A DNA stretch of 64,000 nucleotides. Source: Sphingobium wenxiniae. GTDB lineage: Bacteria > Pseudomonadota > Alphaproteobacteria > Sphingomonadales > Sphingomonadaceae. Below the pieces are notes generated by a model, which saw only the letters and a program-made list of their open reading frames with translations, did not search any database and was not told the DNA's origin. The position numbers were made by a program, and so were the translations under genes. Position 1 is the stretch's first letter. Every line of letters begins with the position of its first letter. Below, piece after piece: positions 59,282 through 64,000 of the stretch. The stretch covers positions 17,181-81,180 of the forward strand of contig NZ_VLKK01000013.1 of the NCBI RefSeq assembly GCF_007830065.1, in the 5' to 3' direction.

Positions 59282-59356
59282 GACGGATTTCCCTTTTCCA
59301 CTCGGTTGGCGCGGCTCGAAAGGGGCTCGACCTGCCCCGATTATCATTTGTGCGGA

Positions 59357-59385
59357 CGTAGGGCGACGGCTGAATCCGAGTCAAG
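59357..59385 (-). promoter_or_regulatory. Promoter candidate for the TonB receptor; rest of the 59282-59618 spacer is empty
   Basis: On the minus strand TTGACT (59385-59380) and CTACGT (59362-59357) are 17 bases apart, 76 bases before the GTG start. The remaining spacer up to tRNA-Gly shows no gene. Confidence 0.5.
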
Positions 59386-59618
59386 CCGCAGACCTTCAAC
59401 GGGCGGGACATGTCGATGCCGCCGCAACGTTGGAAAACGCGGCCGGCAGCGGAGCATCCCTGTTGATGACGATGCAAGCGGCGCGGCTCAATGGATTTGG
59501 AGGAGGAGTTGGGGGGAGTAGAATTTTGCAGGAAAGCGAATTCTTCCCTTGCCGAGCCGTCAAACCGCTGCTAGTTGCCCGCCTCACCCGCCGAGAGGAA
59601 GCTCCTCCGGCCGCCAGA

Positions 59619-59693
59619 GCGGGCGTAGCTCAGGGGTAGAGCACAACCTTGCCAAGGTTGGGGTCGAGGGTTCGAATCCCTTCGCCCGCTCCA
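59619..59693 (+). tRNA. tRNA-Gly (anticodon GCC)
   Basis: A 75-base cloverleaf with acceptor arms GCGGGCG/CGCCCGC, anticodon loop TTGCCAA, T-loop TTCGAAT and encoded CCA at 59691-59693. It marks the boundary to an accessory segment and is a likely integration site. Confidence 0.97.
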
Positions 59694-59723
59694 GATTTTA
59701 TAAGAAAATTAGATACTTATGTC

Positions 59724-59752
59724 AGGCCGCGAGAGCGGCCTTCTTCCGTTTT
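59724..59752 (+). terminator. Terminator-like hairpin after tRNA-Gly
   Basis: A 7-bp perfect stem AGGCCGC/GCGGCCT with a GAGA tetraloop, then TTCTTCCGTTTT. Confidence 0.6.
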
Positions 59753-60136
59753 CGGGCCGGGCTACAACCGGGCTACAACACTTTTCATCATGGCATGGGC
59801 GCGATTGCTTTCTCCAAACCAAGGCCTGCATGGCGAGTCTTAACCGTCGAGATTTGGCCAGTGCGTTGGCGTTCCGTCACGGGAGTTGAATTCGACCACT
59901 CTCGGGGCATCGTGATAGCCGTCATTCGGTGAGCCGTATGTCGGCGTTTGCTGGATCCGCTTTCTGATTGATCTAGGAGTGTCGAACGAAGGGTGACGCG
60001 GACCGACCCTTGTTTGTTGCCCAGAAGACAGTCACGCCGGGATGCAGCATATCCTTTCGTCTCGGCAGCCTGACCGCCCCTCACGGCCTCTCCTGTGGCT
60101 GATCTGACCGGTTCCACCTGTCGGCGCAACGGCGCC

Positions 60137-60191
60137 GGGCGGCTTTTTTCCGCCGCCTTCGGCTTTGCAGCGCGAAGCAAAAAAGCCGCCC
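60137..60191. repeat. 13-bp perfect inverted repeat upstream of DUF736
   Basis: GGGCGGCTTTTTT at 60137-60149 is matched by AAAAAAGCCGCCC at 60179-60191, with an inner loop that can pair again. It lies about 150 bases before the DUF736 start. Confidence 0.8.
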
Positions 60192-60337
60192 TTTGGCCGT
60201 CCCAGGGCCGCAAGCCCACCCCGACGCGCAGACGCGACGGGAACCCCGAGCAGCGGTGCGCCGCCGAACGTCCCCGATCCACCGATCGCCACGAGGCCGC
60301 GATGGGCGCGGCCCGGACAAGCGAACGGAGAATCATC

Positions 60338-60655
60338 ATGAGCACTATCGGCACTTTCAGCAGGGACAAGGACGGCGGCATCGTCGGCAAGGTCGTGACC
60401 CTCACGCTCAACACCCGCGCGGTGTTCACGCCCGTAGAGAAGGACGCCTCCAAGGCGCCCGACTACCGGCTCACCTTCGCCAACGCGGATCACGTCGACG
60501 TCGAGGTCGGCGCCGCCTGGATCAAGACCAGTCGCAACGAGCGCGATTATCTGTCGGTCAAGATCGACGATCCCAGCTTCCCGGCACCGCTTTACGCGAG
60601 CCTGGTCGAGAGCAACGAGCGTCCCGGCGAATACGTCCTGCTCTGGTCCCGCTGA
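60338..60655 (+). CDS. DUF736 domain protein
   Basis: A 105-residue protein of the DUF736 family, common on plasmids and integrative elements of alphaproteobacteria. It begins MSTIGTFSRDKDGGIVGKVV and shows the family segments YRLTFANADHVDVEVGAAW, LSVKIDDPSFPAPLYASLV and EYVLLWSR. Its biochemical role is not established. The ATG at 60338 starts the domain exactly. Followed by a strong terminator hairpin. Confidence 0.9.
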   Translation: MSTIGTFSRDKDGGIVGKVVTLTLNTRAVFTPVEKDASKAPDYRLTFANADHVDVEVGAAWIKTSRNERDYLSVKIDDPSFPAPLYASLVESNERPGEYVLLWSR

Positions 60656-60663
60656 CCGCCACC

Positions 60664-60700
60664 CGCGCCCCGCCGCGCCATGGCGGGGCGCGCCTTTCGT
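60664..60700 (+). terminator. Terminator of the DUF736 gene
   Basis: An 11-bp perfect stem CGCGCCCCGCC/GGCGGGGCGCG (60664-60674 with 60682-60692), 7-base loop, then CCTTTCGTT. Starts 8 bases past the stop. Confidence 0.7.
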
Positions 60701-60825
60701 TGTCGTCAGGACGGTCGCGGACAGCGCCGTATATTGCGGCGCTGTCTTGTGATTGTCATCGCATACGGCTATTGTTGCGAACAATTCTCAAAAAGAGAGT
60801 GAGGGGCAGCACGAAAGGACCGACC

Positions 60826-61218
60826 ATGACCCGCCATTTCACGCCGCCATCGCATGATGCGAGCATTATGCCAGCGATGCTGATCGAGGCGGCGCGCTGC
60901 TGGCGGGACGCGCGGGACAGCCGGAAGCCGGTCCAGCCCAGCCTGTTCGCGATGCTCTCCCGCACTGGTCATGGGATGTTGGCGCCGGTGTTCGACAGCA
61001 TCATGACGCTGGTCGAAGGTGTGTCCGGCAGGCGCATCGCCACCGGCACTGGCCCATCGCTTTCCGAAGACGAGCATCGCCTGATCGGTATGCTTGACGA
61101 AGCCAGTCCTTCGTCAGGCGATAGCGGCCTTGTCGCCGCGCTCGATTGCGCGGTGAAGTCGCTGCGGATCTTATTGACGCGACCGATTGGCATAACGACC
61201 GCACGTCTGGCGGCCTGA
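60826..61218 (+). CDS. Element-associated protein of unknown function (130 aa)
   Basis: A 130-residue predicted helical protein starting MTRHFTPPSHDASIMPAMLI, with the patterns EAARCWRDARDSRKPVQPSL and LAPVFDSIMTLVEGVSGRRI. No membrane segment or enzymatic motif is seen. Similar proteins occur beside DUF736 in integrative elements as far as I recall. The ATG at 60826 follows AAAGGA at about 8 bases. Function unknown. Confidence 0.68.
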   Translation: MTRHFTPPSHDASIMPAMLIEAARCWRDARDSRKPVQPSLFAMLSRTGHGMLAPVFDSIMTLVEGVSGRRIATGTGPSLSEDEHRLIGMLDEASPSSGDSGLVAALDCAVKSLRILLTRPIGITTARLAA

Positions 61219-61444
61219 TCCCTCTTTCCTGAACGCAATTCGGTGCCAGCATAGCCGGCGCACTGTCCCGCGCGGCCATGCGGCCGCGATCGTGGCTAAT
61301 GGCGCTGCCCTCGCGCCGGGCAAGGGAAGTGACACCGTTCGGGATGGTATCCCCACCTTCCGCGGCTTCGCCTTGTGTAGGCGGGTGATTCCCCTCCACC
61401 CCGAACGCCCTTGTCCCGTGCTACCCCGGTCTCGCCGACGGGCA

Positions 61445-61480
61445 GAAGTTCAGGCGCGGCGTTCCGCTTCGCTGAACTTC
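61445..61480. repeat. 9-bp perfect inverted repeat upstream of the methylase gene
   Basis: GAAGTTCAG (61445-61453) is matched by CTGAACTTC (61472-61480), ending 19 bases before the methylase ATG. The remainder of the 281-base spacer (61219-61499) shows no convincing gene. Confidence 0.7.
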
Positions 61481-61499
61481 AGACCCAAAGGATTGAGAC

Positions 61500-62171
61500 A
61501 TGACCAGCAAAGCACAGGCTCCCCGCAATGTGATTTTCAACGGCGATTGCATTGAAGTGATGCAGGCTTTCGATAGCGGCACGGTGGATTTCATCCTGAC
61601 CGATCCGCCCTATGTCACCCGCTACCGGGATCGCCAGGGCCGCAAGGTGGCGAACGACGATAACGGTCGGTGGCTCCGTCCGGCGTTCCGCGAGATGCAC
61701 CGCATCTTGAAGGATGGCGGCTTTGCGGTTTCCTTCTACGGCTGGAACAAGATCGACCTTTTCATGGACGCATGGAAGGCGGCGGGCTTTCGCGTCGTCG
61801 GGCACCTCGTTTTCCGCAAGCGTTATGCGTCGTCGGCCCGCTTCCTGCGCTATGAGCACGAACAGGCTTATTTGCTGGCGAAGGGCAACCCCATCCGTCC
61901 CGCGCGTCCCATCCCCGATGTTCTGGATTTCCCCTATTCGGGCAACCGTCTGCACCCCACGCAGAAGCCGGTTGAAGCACTGGCGCCGTTGATCGAGGCT
62001 TTCACGCAGCCGGGCGAGCTTGTCCTGGACCCGTTCAGCGGCAGCGGCTCGCCCCTGGCGGCAGCCCAGCAGCTTGGCCGCGACTGGACCGGCATCGAAC
62101 TGGACAACGGCCACTACCACACCGCCAGCAAACGGCTTGCCGCGCGGCAGCATCACCGGGCGGCCGCATAG
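61500..62171 (+). CDS. DNA adenine methyltransferase (beta class, orphan)
   Basis: A 223-residue DNA methyltransferase. The catalytic motif IV is LTDPPYVTRY (about residue 34-43) near the N-terminus, and the SAM-binding motif I is VLDPFSGSGSPLAAA (about 178-192). This order defines the beta class, which makes N6-methyladenine or N4-methylcytosine; DPPY favours adenine. No restriction endonuclease is next to it, so it is an orphan. It starts at the ATG at 61500 after an AAGGA ribosome site, preceded by a 9-bp inverted repeat. Confidence 0.9.
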   Translation: MTSKAQAPRNVIFNGDCIEVMQAFDSGTVDFILTDPPYVTRYRDRQGRKVANDDNGRWLRPAFREMHRILKDGGFAVSFYGWNKIDLFMDAWKAAGFRVVGHLVFRKRYASSARFLRYEHEQAYLLAKGNPIRPARPIPDVLDFPYSGNRLHPTQKPVEALAPLIEAFTQPGELVLDPFSGSGSPLAAAQQLGRDWTGIELDNGHYHTASKRLAARQHHRAAA

Positions 62172-62193
62172 GTCGCCACCTTTCCCCATCATC

Positions 62194-62216
62194 GCGCCCG
62201 TCCCCGCGACGGGCGC
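62194..62216. repeat. 9-bp perfect hairpin after the methylase gene
   Basis: GCGCCCGTC (62194-62202) pairs with GACGGGCGC (62208-62216) across a 5-base loop. No T-run follows. Confidence 0.65.
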
Positions 62217-62238
62217 CACCCCCACAAGGAATCATATC

Positions 62239-62532
62239 ATGCGCTGGATCATCACGACCGATCATATGGGCGGCTGTCTTGAACTTGGCGAAAATGGCGA
62301 AGGAATCCCCGCTCGTGCCGAAGTCTCGCAGGGTCATCAGTTGCCCATGGAGTTCCGGCTATACAATGCGGCTGGCCTCCTTTGCTTTGAAGGCCGGTGC
62401 GGCGACATTGACGCGGACTGGTGGCATGGCTTCGAGCCGCTGATGTTCACCTGGAACACTCATGCCCGCTGCCGCCGGATGAGCTACAGGCGCACAGGAA
62501 GTCAGGACGGATGGCGCAGGTTCAAACCATAG
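62239..62532 (+). CDS. Element-associated protein of unknown function (97 aa)
   Basis: A 97-residue protein starting MRWIITTDHMGGCLELGENG, with RLYNAAGLLCFEGRCGDIDA and a basic aromatic tail. It looks like a compact beta-rich domain. AAGGA lies 8 bases before the ATG at 62239. No known motif is recognised. It sits between two strong hairpins, as the other genes of this segment do. Confidence 0.65.
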   Translation: MRWIITTDHMGGCLELGENGEGIPARAEVSQGHQLPMEFRLYNAAGLLCFEGRCGDIDADWWHGFEPLMFTWNTHARCRRMSYRRTGSQDGWRRFKP

Positions 62533-62618
62533 CCCACTTGCGCCTGAATGATCCCGCCGCCGGCCCATCTGAACCGGCGGCGGCCGCGCGTCCCAGAGGT
62601 CCGCACGGCCTGATTTCG

Positions 62619-62649
62619 CTCGCTCGCCGGGCATGGCCCGGCGAGCGAG
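62619..62649. repeat. 14-bp perfect hairpin with 3-base loop
   Basis: CTCGCTCGCCGGGC (62619-62632) pairs fully with GCCCGGCGAGCGAG (62636-62649), loop ATG. It stands between the 97-aa gene and the HTH regulator promoter. Confidence 0.85.
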
Positions 62650-62670
62650 TATATTCGGCCTTATACCAAG

Positions 62671-62687
62671 ACGACTATAATAGTCGT
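62671..62687 (+). promoter_or_regulatory. Operator-promoter of the small HTH regulator
   Basis: ACGACTA-TAA-TAGTCGT is a perfect 7-3-7 inverted repeat that contains a consensus -10 TATAAT at 62676-62681. It is 41 bases before the HTH gene start, a good site for autorepression. Confidence 0.65.
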
Positions 62688-62728
62688 TTTCATGGCGTAT
62701 AGCTCCCGCCTCGTGAACGTGATCGCGC

Positions 62729-62980
62729 ATGATCATTTCCCGCCAGGTGCGGGCCGCTCGTGCGCTTCTCGGTTGGACCCAGGAGATGCTTGCTGACAAG
62801 GCCCTTGTCGCGTTGACCGCGCTCAAACGCCTTGAATCCGCCAATGATCTGCCCGTGCGTGAGGATACCCGCCATCAAGTGGTCAAGGCGTTGGAGGGCG
62901 CGGGGATTGTCTTTCTCGATTCGGAGCGAGGCGAAGGCGTCATGCTTGTGCGCGGCGCACCGGAGAAATCGCATAAGTAA
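62729..62980 (+). CDS. Small XRE-like HTH regulator
   Basis: An 83-residue DNA-binding protein. The helix-turn-helix is in RQVRAARALLGWTQEMLADK followed by ALVALTALKRLESANDLPV. A short C-terminal part follows (HQVVKALEGAGIVFLDSERG). Proteins of this type regulate integrative element genes. The consensus -10 within a perfect palindrome upstream argues for autorepression. The ATG at 62729 lacks a strong ribosome site. Confidence 0.82.
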   Translation: MIISRQVRAARALLGWTQEMLADKALVALTALKRLESANDLPVREDTRHQVVKALEGAGIVFLDSERGEGVMLVRGAPEKSHK

Positions 62981-63119
62981 AGAGCGCCAAGGTTCTTTCC
63001 ATTATCCCCATTCTATCACCGGGTCATAGCCAAGATAGGGCGATTACGTTGGTCCATTGTGGTGTATAGCGTGTGACCGGCGACTTCCCCGTAGGAACGG
63101 CTAAGGCCGGAGCAAGGCG

Positions 63120-63377
63120 ATGGCAATTATCCCATTCAACGATCGGGCTCCCGACACACCACAGGTCACCAAGTATGATGAACGCCATCATCGCACCTAT
63201 TGGCGCTTACTCGATGCGGCGGCGGAAAACGCCGATTGGCACGAGGCCGTTCACATCATTTTCGGGATCGATCCGATCGCCGAGCCGGAACGCGCGCGCC
63301 TGGTCCACGACTCGCATCTCGCTCGCGCGCGGTGGATGACCAAGATCGGTTATCGCCATTATTTGCGTTCATCATAG
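63120..63377 (+). CDS. DUF2285-family element protein
   Basis: An 85-residue protein starting MAIIPFNDRAPDTPQVTKYD. The segment RTYWRLLDAAAENADWHEAV followed by IIFGIDPIAEPERARLVHDSHLAR, then WMTKIGYRHYL, matches the DUF2285-type proteins found in integrative elements. The exact role is unknown; a DNA-binding function has been suggested for the family. AAGG lies a few bases before the ATG. Gene order HTH, DUF2285, DUF6499-like agrees with such elements. Confidence 0.8.
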   Translation: MAIIPFNDRAPDTPQVTKYDERHHRTYWRLLDAAAENADWHEAVHIIFGIDPIAEPERARLVHDSHLARARWMTKIGYRHYLRSS

Positions 63378-63541
63378 CCATCGAATCAAATCCGTAGCAC
63401 CGCCGGAATCCTGAAAAACCTCCCGAAACGCTGACTAAAATTCCCTATACGGTAGCCCTTCTGGCAGGACTTCTCCGCAATTGAGCGGATGAGAACATCT
63501 CCCCTCGCGCTCCGCAGAGAGCCATGCTTGGGAGGATTACA

Positions 63542-63778
63542 ATGCCGCCTGAGAAGGACTGGCGTGCGCCTTCGGATGAAGCCGGGGACGACGCGCTGCA
63601 ATATTGCGACATCGCCATGGGCTATTTGAGCCGCAATACCCGTTATCGCGCCGATTATACCCTAACCTCTCTTATTCACGACGCTCGGTTTCGGGTCCGC
63701 TCTGGGCATTTGCTGCGGCTGGCTGTATTGCGCGGACGACCGGCATCGCTGGCGTTTGTTTCACCGCATTCGGATTGA
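63542..63778 (+). CDS. DUF6499-like small regulator-type protein, possibly altered at its 3' end
   Basis: A 78-residue frame starting MPPEKDWRAPSDEAGDDALQ. The first 45 residues follow the pattern of DUF6499-type proteins (W-R-x-P, then MGYLSRNTRYRADY for the usual WEFLRRNxxYxxDY). The part after about residue 52 does not match my memory of the family, and the IS1380 end lies only about 55 bases past the stop, so the tail may have been changed by a frameshift or by the insertion. GGGAGGA lies 6 bases before the ATG. Confidence 0.6.
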   Translation: MPPEKDWRAPSDEAGDDALQYCDIAMGYLSRNTRYRADYTLTSLIHDARFRVRSGHLLRLAVLRGRPASLAFVSPHSD

Positions 63779-63833
63779 TGGGCTTTTCGGGTTGAAGGGC
63801 TGGGCTCGGAGTTCTGCGGCGCTGCCGCATGGG

Positions 63834-64000
63834 CTACGTCGGCGCAGGCTTCAGCCGGAGAACGAGGGCGCGGAACAGGTCGGCATCCGGACAGGCGGAA
63901 GCGAAGGCAATGCGGATGCGGCTAGCACTTTCTACGACGCGCGCAGCGACCTTGAGCAGCCGCAGGCGCAAGGTGGTAAACTCCGCGCTTGCCAGAGCAG
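63834..64000 (-). CDS. IS1380-family transposase, C-terminal part (cut by window edge)
   Basis: The minus-strand frame running in from the right edge encodes ALASAEFTTLRLRLLKVAAR and then VVESASRIRIAFASACPDAD, followed by LFRALVLRLKPAPT and the stop at 63834. This is the typical C-terminus of IS1380 DDE transposases. The IS end should lie between 63779 and 63833, but the terminal inverted repeat cannot be confirmed because the other end is outside the window. Confidence 0.72.
   Translation of the reverse strand, partial: ALASAEFTTLRLRLLKVAARVVESASRIRIAFASACPDADLFRALVLRLKPAPT

Larger units (their letters stand above)
59694..60337. other. Non-coding stretch between tRNA-Gly and DUF736
   Basis: No gene is supported. 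It holds a terminator-like hairpin AGGCCGC-GAGA-GCGGCCT at 59724-59741 with a T-rich tail, a tandem GGGCTACAAC direct repeat near 59758-59778, and the long inverted repeat at 60137-60191. Left end of the element, where an integrase might have been expected. Confidence 0.5.
59694..64000. mobile_element. Integrative element segment next to tRNA-Gly (right end outside window)
   Basis: Everything after the tRNA is of accessory type: DUF736, a short conserved unknown, a DNA adenine methylase, a 97-aa unknown, a small HTH regulator, DUF2285 and DUF6499-like proteins, a set familiar from integrative and conjugative elements of proteobacteria, and an IS1380-family transposase. A tRNA gene at the edge is a classic att site. 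No integrase or conjugation gene lies within the window, so the extent is unknown. Confidence 0.65.

Noticed and set aside
59750..59780. Remnant of an integrase 3' end (tandem GGGCTACAAC)
   Set aside because: Only a 10-base tandem repeat can be seen; no tyrosine-recombinase motif appears on either strand nearby.
61299..61388. A 29-codon frame before the methylase gene (ends in SPCVGG)
   Set aside because: No ribosome site or recognisable domain. I suspect the DNA is conserved for another reason, but cannot show it.

Overview
The window is chromosomal DNA of a high-GC alphaproteobacterium, almost certainly a member of the Sphingomonadaceae (Sphingobium/Sphingomonas/Novosphingobium type). The reasons are the many TonB-dependent receptors, the ImuA-ImuB-DnaE2 cassette with a GAAC-N7-GAAC LexA site, FzlA, an Atm1-type exporter, a bacterial CDC48, class II DAHP synthase, ScfR-type regulation, and an accessory segment built of DUF736/DUF2285/DUF6499-like genes. 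The species cannot be fixed from the sequence alone.

Layout. 1-2454: end of a cyclophilin gene, then a minus-strand rnd-lptC-lptA cluster (RNase D and LPS export). 2703-3491: a double cold-shock-domain protein with a glycine-rich N-terminus. 3820-9621: the SOS mutasome operon imuA-imuB-dnaE2 behind a LexA box. 9711-16021: tamA-tamB (outer-membrane protein assembly) on the minus strand. 16158-18099: recJ and tRNA-Glu. 18426-24649: a TonB receptor plus secreted tyrosine phosphatase operon, divergent from a ZnuD-like metal receptor. 24767-26911: a Nudix-DUF47 fused reading frame and a Pit phosphate permease. 26972-29915: a ScfR-type regulator with an operator-like palindrome, a UdgX uracil-DNA glycosylase and small conserved proteins. 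30201-38052: class II DAHP synthase, a UbiH-family hydroxylase, acetyl-CoA synthetase, FzlA, a GGDEF protein and a LysR regulator. 38215-40683: a candidate small RNA and a CDC48-type double AAA ATPase. 40826-46737: phospholipid methyltransferase-like protein, ProA, KdsA, a small phospholipase-A2-like protein, a membrane serine-hydrolase-like protein, a cytochrome P450 and a small membrane protein. 46776-49250: a TPP riboswitch, a small membrane protein and thiC. 49272-49948: an AbrB/Doc toxin-antitoxin pair with an apparently leaderless antitoxin. 50021-56999: Ivy-like lipoprotein, Atm1 exporter, thioesterase, oligopeptidase B, aminopeptidase P and a 49-aa protein. 57113-59693: tRNA-Thr, another TonB receptor and tRNA-Gly.

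Downstream of tRNA-Gly(GCC) the character changes. From about 59694 to the right edge the sequence is an integrative-element segment: short accessory genes (DUF736, a DNA adenine methylase, a small HTH regulator, DUF2285 and a DUF6499-like protein) separated by unusually strong hairpins, and ended by the 3' part of an IS1380-family transposase that runs off the window. No integrase, rRNA or CRISPR array is visible.

Functionally the core genes cover envelope biogenesis (Lpt, Tam, Kds, TonB receptors), damage tolerance (ImuAB-DnaE2, RecJ, UdgX), phosphate and metal homeostasis, central metabolism and cofactor synthesis. The least explained parts are the PLA2-like/hydrolase/P450 neighbourhood, the riboswitch-controlled small membrane protein ahead of thiC, the RNA candidate ahead of the CDC48 gene, and the hairpin-studded accessory segment.
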